Positions 47,859 through 60,160 of a DNA stretch of 64,000 nt are shown piece after piece. The notes under the pieces were generated by a model, which searched no databases, was not told the DNA's origin, and saw only the letters and a program-made list of their open reading frames with translations. This DNA comes from Puffinus mauretanicus (taxonomy: Eukaryota > Chordata > Aves > Procellariiformes > Procellariidae). Each line of letters begins with the position of its first letter. Position 1 is the stretch's first letter. The translations under genes were made by a program, and so were the position numbers. The stretch spans positions 5,642,001 through 5,706,000 of the forward strand of contig JAJKFH010000374.1 in NCBI GenBank assembly GCA_023333565.1. The letters run 5' to 3'.

Positions 47859-47922
47859 GGTTATTGGTCAGCACGGGTGGTGAGCAATTGCATTGTGCAT
47901 CACTCATTTTGTATATTCTATC

Positions 47923-47943
47923 ATTATTATTATTATTATTATT
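47923..47943. repeat. (ATT)7 microsatellite
   Basis: Seven uninterrupted ATT units lie within the LTR at 47658-48102. Confidence 0.9.
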
Positions 47944-47959
47944 TTCCCTTTTGTGTTCT

Positions 47960-47965
47960 ATTAAA
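47960..47965 (+). terminator. LTR polyadenylation signal
   Basis: ATTAAA in the context TTCTATTAAACTGTC matches the corresponding position of the related LTR at 33997-34002. Confidence 0.5.
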
Positions 47966-48102
47966 CTGTCTTTATCTCAACCCACGAGTTTTTCTCACTC
48001 TTACCCTTCCGATTCTCTCCCTGTCCCACTGCGGGGGGCAGGGGCGGGGAGTGAACGAGCAGCTGCATGGTATTTGGCTGCCTGCCAGGTTAAACCATGA
48101 CA

Positions 48103-49205
48103 AAGCAACAAACTGCCGAATAGAAGAGAATCAAGCCCTGAATTCTCATACCAAGGTAAACCAAAAACCTCCGTGCTGGGTGTTCAGACCCTACATAGAA
48201 GGGTCTTTTTTTAAATTCTAAGGCACTGGGATTCAGACTTTGAAATGGACCCAGGAGCACTGTAAGACATTTGACAACCAAGAAATATGGTTGCAGTTTA
48301 GCACATGTGCTTAAAATTAATGTGCACTGTTATTTGCTGAATAGCCCATCAGTGTATGCAGATGTTTACAACAGGCAAGACATGCCAACAAATTAGCAGA
48401 CTGTCTCTTAGGCAGACATTCCAGTAATTTCTGACTTTTGTGTTTGCTTTAACCTTTCCAAAGTCTTCCATGCATATTTCTCCTTTTCCTCCTCTCTCTT
48501 TCATATCCCTTTTAGCAACTTTTGAATGTAATTTCCTGAAATGCCACATTTATTTTCACCTCTGGGTAATTCCTCCTGTGACAATCCATTGCATTTATAA
48601 CTTAGGACTTTACGCTTTTAATATTTGTTGCAGTCCTCTTACTGTGCACTTATCAGTGCTGGATCACCAACCCACTTGTTCACTATAGACCCAAGTGACT
48701 ACAAAACCCCAATTTTCTTTGGTGAGGGGAGGGAATTGGAGCGGTGTTGTTCTAGCTATTGCGCAGGGGAGGGCTTCCTTTATCTCAAGAGAAATAAAGT
48801 AAGCTGGAATGAGAAGTGTGTTACAAATTCACTCTATGGGAGACAAACTGACTTAGCAAATAGAGACTTTTATCTCTAAGTCACTAGTTCAAGGTCAGAT
48901 TCTGGTGCATGTCAATGGGGACTTAAAAGCTTTACCACCCTGTGTCTGCTCTGCAGTTTCAAATTTAAAGAAATGACAGTCTCAGGCTAGTTTCTCATAA
49001 ACACCACCACCGCTGTCACTGCTAATTGGGCACTTGCTGGAAGCATTGGCAGAGAGGCAAAAAGACTGAATGAGCCGTTGACATTGAATTCACCTCTTAC
49101 TGCTACATGCTCAGTGAGACTCTTTGCTGCTGGCTTTGTGCTGGCTATGTGTCCGGTAGAGGTATATCTAGCAGAGTCTCTTTCTGCCTTCTTACCTTGC
49201 TCTGG
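48103..49205. other. Unique noncoding DNA
   Basis: No gene or recognisable repeat is seen right of the LTR. There is no primer-binding site or retroviral gene, which supports a solo LTR. Confidence 0.5.
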
Positions 49206-49209
49206 GAAC

Positions 49210-49510
49210 CCAGCTCTTTAAAAACTGTGTCTGCCTTTTATAGCTAATGTGTTGTTGTCACTTAACATAATTTTGAAGGAGCTAATCATTAAAGAGTAAT
49301 GGGCGGGGACTATGGGAAAATTTTGGCTTAATGTCAAGAAAAACTTTTTGAGAACAATATACTCTGTTTTTACCAACTTGTGTCTGACACGATCTGGCTG
49401 ATTCAAACTCTCGACATATCCCAAAATATTTAAGGCTTGAAATAAAATAGTAAGCCTTTTGAAGCAAGGCCTACTCCCGTAAACTATATGAATAAAGATG
49501 AACTTCTGTA
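49210..49510. promoter_or_regulatory. Candidate conserved noncoding element
   Basis: Unique, complex sequence with GAAGGAGCTAATCATTAAAG followed by TAATGGGCGGGGAC near 49275-49308, and CpG-bearing words (GACACGATC, CTCTCGACATATC, CTCCCGTAAAC). The 117-codon minus-strand frame (49218-49571) has no domain. It is a candidate only. Confidence 0.25.
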
Positions 49511-49602
49511 GCATGTTCTGAACTGTAACTATCCCCAGGAGGAGTCTTCTCTGTCTGCTGCTTTTCTCCAATTACAATCCAACCCTATCTACTCTCTCAT
49601 TA

Positions 49603-49650
49603 CCAAAAAAACCAAACCCAACCAAAAAAAACCCAAACTCAAAAAAAACC
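49603..49650. repeat. A/C-rich simple repeat
   Basis: Runs of seven to eight A are separated by CC, CCC and CTC units, resembling the stretch at 37937-37990. Confidence 0.75.
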
Positions 49651-49887
49651 AGGTCCACTTTTCATTTTATTATGAAAATCACTACATTTTATATTTTTCA
49701 TACTAAAGACAGAAGCAAATTTAGACTCTCTTAGAATTCAGGATTGTTCAGAACACCTCTGAATCTTTAAAATTCTGGATACTTTATTGGTAGAAGAACT
49801 TATTTTTACAACCACTTTTATTACTCAGTGAAATTAATTCCTCAGGACAGGCAAAATCCTAAATATCCAAGGCTCAAAGTCACATTT

Positions 49888-49925
49888 TAACTTTAAGGTT
49901 CCTGACTAACTTTAAGGTTCCTGAC
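49888..49925. repeat. 19-bp tandem duplication
   Basis: TAACTTTAAGGTTCCTGAC occurs twice in exact head-to-tail copies (49888-49906 and 49907-49925). Confidence 0.95.
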
Positions 49926-49929
49926 TGTT

Positions 49930-52105
49930 CAGCACTAAATCTGTTTCTTTTATAATATACATGGAAAAATTGCTAACCAAACATCAAGTTAACTTTCTGA
50001 GTAAAGGGCTTCCTAGACCAGCCAACAGAAAATAGAAAGGATAGGAAAACATCTTGTGTCCTCAAGTCCCATGCTCTTGCATTTGAGAAGATATCTCACT
50101 CAACTGCAGTATTCACATCCCTAATTTTTTTTCACACAGAGACTCCTGCGTAGGATCTGCTCTGACCACTGCTTTGTGGGAGGTGGCTGGGGAAAGAAAT
50201 CAACAAGAAGAAAGAGTGGAGGATTTTTGTTAGAAAGGAGAATCAGGGAAATGTTTACTTTGTGACTTCTAAAGGGGTTTAAACAGGAGTTCAGCATGAA
50301 GTTGTCCAAGACTATGGTCTAAGGAGTTGACCAAGACTCAATCTGCTAAGCTGGTATGAACAATTTGCTGCCTTCAGCTTTCAATCTGTCCTGGCCAGAG
50401 ACAAATGGGGCAGAAGAATAAATGTGTGTCAGCCTCATGTGTGCATCTGACAGTTCAGTTTATTAGTTTACGGCAATGGAGGTGGCCTTGCAGTTATACA
50501 TCACCCTGTAAATGACAATGGCTGAGGAGTTGGGACATATCTTTTTCTGCCAGCCCTGAGAAGCTATGGCAATTACCAACAGAGAGACAGGGCAGACCAC
50601 TTACAAAAAAGTTCTTGACTAACCGTAGCAGTAATTTATTCTGTCAGGCTGCAACTGAACTGAGTTTGTGAGGGTATATTTTGAGTTTAGGCATCTTTAT
50701 GGTATTTACACTTGCATGCTTAAGTTCTTATCCAGAGCTAAATCCTTTTCAGAGTGTTACCTTCCTGGTACTTCACCCAGTACTTATGTGGGGTATTGTT
50801 TCAACCACAAGCTAGCTTTACTGTAGTCACTTCTGTCTAGTAAGATAGTATATATTCTACCAGATGGATTTTTGTTGATCTTGGGATAAACACAAAGTTG
50901 CTGATAATTGCTCAAACTGACACTGTTTTTTCTGTATCTGTTGTCATGTAGCAGGTTCATGGATCTGTTCCATTGTTGTCTAGCTATGTCTAGAGTAAAC
51001 AGAAGCTAATGCACTCTGGATATATAGTACACAGTTACACGAGAAAAACTAAAGGTTAATTTATATTGAACTTGGGGACTATGCCGTGAGTATGAATTTG
51101 GCATCCTGTCTCACACAGCAAGAAAGAATATTTTTTCTTCTGAGATTAAAAGTCAAAATCCAATAAGGAGATCATTCCTATACAGAAGCCAAATGGATGA
51201 TACACAAGTTGTAGATCCTTTATCAAAACCATAAAACTTTTCCTTTTGAGTCACGGTAGGAAAATTTCTTAGAGTTTGACCTCCTTTCACATCACTTCTT
51301 TTCCTTGGTTTGTGGTCAACCTCTAGAACTCAGTGTCACAGGTATTCAGCAAATCTAATACAGTAGGGGAATTTTTAAATGCTGCTTTATGTGGGCTAAC
51401 AGAGGCAATCATCTTCCTCAGCAGCTTCATCCACCGGTAATGTACTCCACTGAGACCAGTAATAGTATAGGCTCAATTGCTCAATGTGTTCTAAAGCAGA
51501 AATAAGTTGTCCTGGAAAGCCATTTTGAGAATGGAACATAGTTTTGGTAATTCTAAAAAAAATATATTAATATATGATGAATTTTGAGTTAGTGTTGGTT
51601 GACATTATTAATCGCTGGATAGCAGGAATGAGCTGTTAAGAAACACAGCAGATGATACTTAAGTTGCTTGCATAAGGACTAGATTTCCACTGTGTTTAAA
51701 AATATGTTCTCAAAATTTTTGAGAACACCTTTTTTCTCAAGTTGGTAGCACCCAGAAGATCTCTTTCCCTGATCTTGCCCTGCACCTCTGGAGAACTGTC
51801 TGCCCTACGGCATAGCGTCTGCCCTCAGCTCTGTGGGCTGTTCCCTCCTGTCAGGACCGGGTGGGCAGAGGGCTCCAGCCTCCTCTGCACCTTTTTGCTG
51901 TGCTTGCAGGGTGCTGGTGTGCTATAGACATCCAGGGAATTTTTGGTTTATGTGATATATCGCATAGTGAGGTCCTGTCCACAAGCAGGGATTTTAAGTA
52001 CTGCATCAAAGTTAGTCATGTTACTAATAAGTTCACGATTTTATAACATTTTATGAAGTACTTTAACACAAAACCTTGTAAAATATATTTTTCTTCCCTT
52101 CTGGA
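49930..52105. other. Unique noncoding DNA
   Basis: No gene is supported. A less AT-rich patch at 51740-51930 has two short plus-strand frames of 61 codons in different phases and no domain. A perfect 10-bp inverted repeat lies just left of it at 51706-51726. Confidence 0.5.
51706..51726. repeat. 10-bp inverted repeat with 1-base spacer
   Basis: GTTCTCAAAA, T, and TTTTGAGAAC form a perfect palindrome with a single-base centre. Confidence 0.9.
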
Positions 52106-52109
52106 AAAG

Positions 52110-52240
52110 TCAGATATTACTCTTCTTATTCAATAATGAAGAAGAGATTTTGACATAGTAAATCAGTGTCAGAGAAGATGGAAGCCCTGAGTACTGGAAT
52201 CTAATTTTCTGCTCAAAACCGTCTCTCAGACTGGTTTGCA
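52110..52240 (-). mobile_element. Possible MIR-type SINE remnant, minus strand
   Basis: The plus strand reads ATTACTCTTCTTATTCAATAAT, GAAGAAGAGATTTTGAC, then GTGTCAGAG, and GCCCTGAGTACTGGAATCTA. This follows the antisense MIR order of ATTATCCCCATTTTAC...GAGGAAACTGAGGC, then GGTCACACAG, and GAACCCAGG...TCTGACTCC. Similarity is weak and the call is tentative. Confidence 0.3.
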
Positions 52241-52244
52241 TTAA

Positions 52245-55200
52245 AAGAGCTAAAGACTTTTCTCTGTTTTGACAGGGCACCCTCACTTATCCTGCAGTAC
52301 GAGTGAAGTGGCAGTCAGATCACTCTTCGTGTGAATATTAATAAGAACATTCATAATAATCCTTCCCTTTGACAGTGTAACAGGAGCTAAAGTCCAACAG
52401 CAGGATCAAACAGGGTGGCATGGTATATGCATCAAACCATCTGGCTAATGCATAGCTCAAGGAAATGAGCCAAAACATCTCAGTCAAAACTCTTCATTGG
52501 AACAGTAATAACCCATGAGTCCCTTTTCCCTAAAAACCCTGGAGGCAGAACAAAATATCCTGTCAAAATGCATCAGTGCAGTGGAGCAAGAAAAACAAAA
52601 ACTTCAGACTGTGTTTATGACCACATGAAGGTATTCATATATTTCACAAAGAATTTTGTTCTACTCTTCATTTCTCTCCCTCGCCATGCCCTGCCCTCTG
52701 TGCCTTCCACCTTCATACACAGACTATGTCTAGCTCTAACAGCTCTTTAATTTATTCAATTCAATCATTGTTTCATTTAAAGAAAGTGTTTGTTCCAAAA
52801 CTTTCTTTTCTTTTTACGCTTTGCATTTTTGTTCACTGTTGTGTAACTCAGTTGCTGAACTGACTCCTATCATTTCCCCCATCTGCTGGGAAGGAAAAAG
52901 CAGGTTTTCTAAAGATTTATCTGCTCAGGACATCTTCCTGGATGTTGAGGCTTAAATATAAACCCAACTACTCTTTGACAATGTTGTCTGCTGATGATCA
53001 AAGTGGTTCCTCAGCACAGATATTGGTCATGATATTGATACATCTCTGGTAGAGGAAATATGACTTTCTTGGTGTTAATAACTGAGCTTCCTCTGGCAGT
53101 CTGAGTCAAGTCGCTGTGATCTGAATAGCCCAGATAATGAGTCACCAGCCGTTCTAAGATGCAGTACCACTGGACACATTGTTGGGGTGATAGGAGGAGA
53201 TAGATGGAGGCCAGCAGCCTCCAGAGCTCCCAGTGTGGCATTAAAGCCCCTAAAAATGCTGAATATACAACTTCACATATAAACCTCAGTGTTCATTAAT
53301 GCACATTAGTGTTTTCAGTTTGCAAATAGGACACATTCAGTGGCTTTTTACACATTAAGTGACAGAGGCCAGATGAGGACACACTGGACCTTCACTGCTG
53401 AAAATCTAATCACAAAGGATGAAGTTGCAAATTCCAGTCTTTCTCCATTAATCACTGCCATGTACAGACTTTCATATTGAAATGGCATAGCAGATTAAGG
53501 GAGAAGTATTCTGAAGGAATTTCATTATGAGTGTTCAAGATTAGAACAGCCAATGCAGGTCAAATTCAGGGTGGTGGTGCATGGACAAAGCATGCTGAGA
53601 GGAAAATCTGAATTCCAGATTGTACCTGAAATGGGAAAGGATAAAGCCAAATCCTTAAGTTTCAAACCCAAAGTCCTGGTGCCAGTGGGAGTTTTGCAGT
53701 ATTGTTATCTCTGTTAAATTTTAGGAGCAAAGGGTATAAACTGGAAAAGTTTCTGAGGCATATCGCTGCACAACTAATTGCCATATGCTGTTGTAAGATG
53801 TGAAAGAGGTTTGCCTGGGACTTGCAATGACTATCAAGCCATATTACAGTATGATCTAAAGAGAGACTGACTACTGATCTGGGAGCCATGGAGTTCCCGC
53901 TTAGGTGAATTTGTGGACAGGGACAGATGATTTAATATTTTGCTGGAACTGGTCTATGAGAATAACTTTTTTCCAAAAAGAGAAATATCCATAAGATCTT
54001 CATACCATTAAAACAAAATTCAACTGGTGAAAAGCTAGGATGCATTCTGCACACATTTTGAAGACTGGTTTTAATTTTTAACATAAAAACCCTCAAATAT
54101 GAGTGTTTTCTTCAAAAACAGAAGTGGTTTCAAATTTCATCAAAGTATTCTTATTGTTGAAATATCTCAAGCAGCTTTGCAAAACAGCCAAAAACCAGAG
54201 ATATTTGTCTGCAGGTATTTTCTATCCACCAAACGTTCCTGAGCTGAAATGTAATGATATTGAAAAGACCTCTGATCTTTGTGTTCTGGATGAAATCTAT
54301 TTAATACTGCATTTACAAAGGTAGGGCTTTCCTTCTTACACTTACTGAAGTTTTCATGAGAACTACTGTGTTTCCAGGACAGCTCATGTTTTTTGCAGCT
54401 AAAAACTGCAAGTTCAGAAAAAGGTGGGAGGTTTTGGGGGGTTTTCATTTTTTGGTTTTTGGGTTTTCTTTTTTCAGATTTGCTGCAGCTTTTTCAAGAT
54501 TTCTTACCCTTGGTCATTGTTGTTTTTTTTTTTAACCCTCAAGTAAAAGTAACTTTAGATTGAAAGTGTATGGCTCCTCTTTATACAGGGAAAATATAAG
54601 GTTGACTATCTCACACTTACTTTAAAATTTTGTAAGTTTACACACTAGGTGAGGTAGTGGTTCAGCAACCTAATGTCGAGAATCACAAACCTTGTCTTGT
54701 TTGCTGTTGTTTATTAAACATATTGCCTACTATGACTTTGAACAACCTTGTTTAGCATCCTATTATCCAATACCAGATTATCAATGCTAATAGTACTGCT
54801 ACTAGGACTACTACTACCACTATTACTACTATTTCGGAAGCACCAGCAGTGTGCAGTTGAAATCAGAGTGTTTTTTTCCCTTGGGAGCTCAGCACAAAGA
54901 GCCAAATTCCCCAAAAATTTCACACAAATGAAAACTAAGAGTAGGCCACGTATCATTAACACAAAGTGCTGCAACTCCCCTTCTGATGTTCATGTAGTGA
55001 ACAACTTTCTCAAATCGAATTAAAAAACCACACTTTACCTGAAGAATCTTTAAGGAAAAATCACTATCCCCAGCCTAGCATGTATTTTCTGTTATGTATC
55101 CTCCAGTTCCTCTCAAATGGACATTTATAATGAATTGCAGTGAAATGTTTAAAAAAGCTCCTATTATCACTTTTATTTTATTTCACTACAACTTTTTTTT

Positions 55201-58200
55201 TTAACCTATTCACAAAACTCTTATGTGTACAGTCTGAATTAATCGTAATTTCATGCCTAGTTTGAAGTAACTCAATATTTAACAGGCTTTTGTAATCTGT
55301 GTCAAGATCAGATTTTGTAATTCTGACAGTGTTTCAGAAAAAGAAAATATGTGTTGCAAGAGAAATATAACTAGTATTCAGTCACTAAAAATGCCAATCT
55401 ATCCCAATCATTTTCATACTTAAAAAACTTAAAAATTATTGTAAAAATAGTTTCCATTAGCTAGTGAAGATATCAAAATAGCCTAAAACCAAGATCAACA
55501 TATAATTATCCTGTATGGACATGTGTCATCATTTTCATAAATTAAGTGCTGACACAATGAAATTCTTGTAATTCTGAAGCTATTTTGGCAAATGAAGAAA
55601 AGGGCTGGAAAACATTTCATTCACATTGAAAATCAAATGTTGACCTTTCTATATCATATATTTCTCTACTATGCAGTATTTGAGTGAGGAAATTACCTTT
55701 TTATCGTCATATTTTATTCATTTGTATACAGAAGAATGTATTCCAAATTGGAAATTAATAATATCTGCTGCAAATAATGATGGATTACCAAAGTTCAAAC
55801 TGTTAGAGACTAGTATAATTTTTATGCTTTATTCCTATAAACTCACAGTGTTTTTTTGAACATAATCAAGCTGAAATCAGCTCAATTCAATCAGATAATA
55901 ACCAAAATGTTGATATTTGCATGGTTTTAAAGTGTTAGTAGCTACAGAGAACAAGTTGTTCTATGAACAGTGAAATTAATGAAATTGAAATTCAGAAGGA
56001 TTTGTGTTCTATGTCCCTACACAGACTCTTACCACACCCCTTTCAGTTTCTTTCTTGTCCCTTTCCCAGTGCTTTCAAAATCTCCTGAATACCCTATAAG
56101 CAATATATAGGGACAAGCATTAGGGAAAAAACCCTGATTTTTGACTTACATTTATGCTGATGGACTGGCATATATTGCAATGCCAATATTGCCTGATTAG
56201 CTAAATGGCCAGACAGAATATACAGCTTTTTCTACAGCAGAAGCACCGACCTCTCTCCTATCATGGTGTAAGTTGTAGCAAAATTGCTTGCAAAGTTCTA
56301 TAGAATAGAGATGGATAGAGAGAACAATTGCAAAGGCTTATTTTCTTTGCTAAATATTTTCTTACTCACCCCCCCCCCCCCGATATATTAATTACAAAAC
56401 ACACAACTTTTATCTTACCTACGACAATTTTAGCTATGGGGAGATAATGAAGACAACACTGTTTCATTTTCTGTTGCAATCAAGTGAACTATATGAATGA
56501 CTACAGATAAAAGTGTCACATTTTGCTGCTTCTGCTGTAATCACCACCTACAGAGAAAATCTATATTCTCACATTTATTAGTCACAAAGTTTCAACGCTG
56601 TTCTCTCTCTTTACAATCGAACTATTTAATGTGTTTCTTATCTCTGACAATCTAACATTAGAAATAGATAAACTGCTTTTACATAGAGAAATCTTTTGTA
56701 ACTATTGCTGTCCTTAGTAATTCATTAACATTTTTTAAGCTACCCATCTAAAAAGTTCTTTCTTCGTTTTGGGGATTGAGCCTTGACTTGATGGACTATT
56801 ATGTATCACTATGTATGTTTTGGATGTATCTAAACCAATTCAGAATTCATCAGTCAAGAATCAAGCTTAGATCAGGATGATGCTATCTTTTCTGCACTCA
56901 CAGCAGACCAATAGATACTAGTGTTATGGCCAATATAGCTGATATTTATTTCTGATAAATACAAGGGATGAAATTGCCTTTAGACTTTAAGAAAATCATC
57001 GTATAGGTAATAACCATATATAGGGTAATCCTAGTTGCACTTCCTTTGGGAAGGCTAGGTTGATTGTTTTTGCAATTTGTTATTGGTTTGAGTCATGTCT
57101 TCTGGAGTTTGTAAAATGATCAGGAGCTTTTGCTTTTAAAGCTGTTGTATAAATGCAAACTACTGATATTTCTATTTTCTTTTTTAATAAAAAATGGCTT
57201 CTCTTGGCTGAAACGTACACTGAGAACAAGATTTAATGAGTAGTTACATTACTTGTTTGACTGATTGATTCAGCTTCCCTCTTACTCATGCAGTGAATAA
57301 AATAATGGTTATCTCTTAAAACAGGGAACAGAAAGATACCTACAGAATCAGTGAAAGAAATAGAATACAACCTCTTAAAGGAAGGATGGCCGCCCTACCT
57401 GCTCATACTGTTGTCTATCCCACACTGCTTGCAGTTTGATTTTCCTCAGACAAAGCTAAATTACTTTCCTGAATCTCCCTTTGAAAATATTCCCTAAGAG
57501 AGGGAGCCTTATTCTCTGGCAGTAGTCAAATCTTTTAAAGTAGTGTGGTTTTGTCTCATTTTTTCTGTGCCCCTGCAAACATACAGATTCAATCATGTAG
57601 CGCTACTATAGGATGAGGCATTATCATCATATATCTGAGGAAATGTCTACACATCTTTTGCAGACAAAAGTGTCCGCCTATGGTCAGAGCCAGATAGATA
57701 CTATTTGAGTGTCAGCAGACGGATGTTGATGCTGTCAGGCCTGGGCATGGGCACAGTGAATTTGGATGCTCAATCCACCCATCTTGAATATTCCCCTGCC
57801 AGCCAGAGAAAGCACCCATCTCCCTCTGGTCCTCCTGTCCATGGAAACAGGTCTGACTCGTGTGGCATCGTCAGAACCACAGCTTTGGTTTATCGTCTTT
57901 ATTTAAACCAATGGGAAACAAGAAAAGCTGAATGGCCAGATCTTATTTGCATGTTAGTTATAGCACAGTTAGAGCTTTTCTTGGCTTAAAAGTCTTGGTT
58001 TAAAGATTTAAAACTGAGTTGAGGCCCTGTTTTTCGTTCTGGTGAGAACATAGAACTTCATAGAACATTGGTTCTTCCCTGAAGCTGCTGAAGGACATGG
58101 CTCTTCCACCAGATGACTTGACCGAGTTCTGGCAGGGAGTGTTGATTGCTAGTGAACTGCAAATACAAAATGACAGCAAAATGGTTACTGATGAGAGAAC

Positions 58201-59158
58201 ACTAATAATGAAAAATAGTAACCAGTGGGGCTATGGAATAACAATGTTGAGCAGAAATGCCAGTAGATTGCCCTACAAATGAGAATCACGATTTTTTAGA
58301 GGGCTTGGTAATAGTGTTTTCAGAAACTGCACATCAGTTTAGGATAAAAGACTGATGGGCTGAACAGTTAGACTACTTTGACCCTGAGAATCCAGCTTTA
58401 GATGTGGCTTCTGTTTTAGAAAATAAAGAAACTTGAGGTCAATGGCCTGATAGCCCTTGATAGGTACAACAAATACCATAAATCTTTCTGTGGAAACCAA
58501 CTCCTTTTCCGCAGAAAAACTTGATGCATATCCTTTTGAACTATGGTTGCCTAAACCTGTTCAAAATATTGTACAAAATAATCAGAATCTTGCTCACAAA
58601 AAAATTGCCCTCTCATCTGCCTCCAGAGCAGTTATTTACAATTACCTTTCAAGATCTATGACCTAGGGCAATGTTTTCTTGTAGCTTCAAACCTGAAACA
58701 AAAGATTTTGATCTACAATTTCTATATTGGTATTACACATTGGTATTACATAAAACAACTGTATCTCTATGGTACTTCTTTGAACTAAATCACTTTATTA
58801 TCGTTCATAATTGACAGGCCTTATTATTGCAATTGGTCTGGAAATGTAAGTGAATTTGTCTGGCCTATCAGTATCAATGTAAGATATTTGTCTGTATGGA
58901 AGTTGAGGAAAGAAGTGGAGAAAGAAAGGGGAACCTAAGTGAAAAATCCAAGTTGGTCCAGTAGTTTTTATTTTCTTTCATTCTTTTTTTCTTTTTCATT
59001 TTTTTAAGTTCTGACTGCATTTTTTTCTTAAGCCACATAATACAAAGTAGAATAAGAAACAGGTTTTTGGTTAATTTTTTTCCTTAAAAGTACAAGTTCT
59101 AGAACATACAAAGTTTTGTGAATTTTCATCACTTTTATTGAGTTTATCATACCAAAAA
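52245..59158. other. Unique noncoding DNA
   Basis: No gene is supported. Frames of up to 94 codons (54167-54448 minus, 57705-57989 plus) have no domain. A C-tract of 13 lies at 56369-56381. The 53-57 kb part is AT-rich without a recognisable transposon. Confidence 0.5.
56369..56381. repeat. C-tract
   Basis: Thirteen uninterrupted C are followed by GATATATTAATT. Confidence 0.9.
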
Positions 59159-59184
59159 GAATGACACCAAGCTGGGTGGGAATG

Positions 59185-59952
59185 TTGCTCGAGGGTAGGA
59201 AGGCTCTGCAGAGGGACCTGGACAGGTTGGATCGATGGGCTGAGGCCAACTGTATGAGGTTCAACAAGGCCAAGTGCTGGGTCCTGCACTTCGGCCACAA
59301 CAACCCCAGGCAATGCTACAGGCTTGGGGAAGAGTGGCTGGAAAGCTGCCCACAGGAAAAGGACCTGGGGGTGCTGGTTGACAGCCGGCTGAACAGGAGC
59401 TGGCAGTGTGCTCAGGTGGCCAAGAAGGTCAACGGCATCCTGGCCTGTATCAGAAACAGTGTGGCCAGCAGGAGGAGGGAGGTGATTGTGTCCCTGTACT
59501 CGACACTGGTGAGGCCACACCTCGAATACTGTGGTCAGTTTTGGGCCCTTCAGTACAAGAAAGACATAGAGGTGTTGGAGTGTGTCCAGAGAAGGGCAAC
59601 GAAGCTGGTGAAGGGTCTGGAGCACAAGTCTGATGAGGAGCGGCTGAGGGAACTGGGGTTGTTTAGTCTGGAGAAGAGGAAGCTGAGGGGAGACCTCATC
59701 GTACTCTACAACTACCTGAAAGGAGGTTGTAGCGAAGTGGGTGTTGGTCTTTTCTCCCAAGTAACAAGCGATAGGATGAGAGAAAATGGCCTCAAGTTGC
59801 GCCAAGGGAGGTTTAGATTGGACATTAGGAAAAATTTCTTTACTGAAAGAGTGGTCAAGCCTTGGAACAGGCTGCCCAGGGAAGTGGTGGAGTCACCATC
59901 CCTGGAAGTATTTAAAAGACGTGTAGATGAGGCACTTAGGGACATGGTGTAG
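59185..59952 (+). pseudogene. CR1 ORF2 C-terminal fragment (reverse transcriptase, after the catalytic core)
   Basis: Open for about 255 codons with no stop or frameshift until TAG at 59950-59952. It encodes the family's C-terminal segments: [27 protein letters not shown] with [77 protein letters not shown] and [16 protein letters not shown]. The catalytic FADD region lies upstream in a full element and is missing. The ATG at 59161 is not a real start. The bases encoding DTKLGG-like sequence (from 59164) lie in another frame, and about five bases are missing near 59182-59190 relative to the family. It is a truncated remnant, although its frame is intact. Confidence 0.9.
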
Positions 59953-60015
59953 TGGGTATGGTGGTGTTGGGTTGATGGTTGGACTCGATGATCTTAGAGG
60001 TCTTTTCCAACCTTA

Positions 60016-60040
60016 ATGATTCTATGATTCTATGATTCTA
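60016..60040 (+). repeat. CR1 3'-terminal microsatellite
   Basis: Repeated ATGATTCT-type octamers close the CR1 3' end. This short repeat replaces the poly-A tail of other LINEs and fixes the orientation as plus. Confidence 0.9.
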
Positions 60041-60144
60041 AATGTTCTGAACAAAGACTTTTTTTTTTAAATTTGAAATTTTTTTTTAATTTGAAATTCC
60101 CTTATGTTTATTTTCACTCCTTTAATCCTGGAACCCAAGTGTAA

Positions 60145-60160
60145 TTTTTTTTTTTTTTTT
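60145..60160. repeat. Poly-T run
   Basis: A run of 16 T lies shortly downstream of the CR1 insertion and is not part of it. Confidence 0.85.

Larger units (their letters stand above)
47658..48102 (+). mobile_element. Solo LTR, plus strand, internally shortened relative of the 33.9-kb LTR
   Basis: It begins TGTCCTGGTTTTGGCTGGGA and ends GGTTAAACCATGACA. It shares TTTGGATTTAGTATGAGAA, TTGATAACACAC and CTTTATCTCAACCCACGAGT with the minus-strand LTR at 33871. An ATTAAA signal lies at 47960-47965. The middle of U3 is shorter than in the other copy, and I see no clear TATAAA box. An (ATT)7 microsatellite lies at 47923-47943. No target duplication is evident (TGTCC before, AAGCA after), so one edge may be altered. 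Frames of 92 and 114 codons across it are not genes. Confidence 0.8.
59159..60040 (+). mobile_element. CR1 LINE, 5'-truncated, young
   Basis: About 880 bp hold the 3' end of a CR1 element. These are the last part of ORF2, a short 3' UTR with TTGGACTCGATGATCTTAGA followed by GGTCTTTTCCAACC, and the terminal repeat of GATTCTAT-type units (60016-60040) that is diagnostic of avian CR1. It is truncated at the left within ORF2, as most CR1 copies are. No target duplication is evident. The intact 3' reading frame and close family likeness indicate a relatively recent insertion. Confidence 0.95.

Noticed and set aside
51740..51930. Possible coding exon in a less AT-rich patch
   Set aside because: Two phases are open, no domain is recognisable, and the pyrimidine-AG and GT-like edges are not convincing.
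59071..59805. 244-codon minus-strand open frame
   Set aside because: It is the antisense shadow of the CR1 ORF2 fragment on the plus strand.
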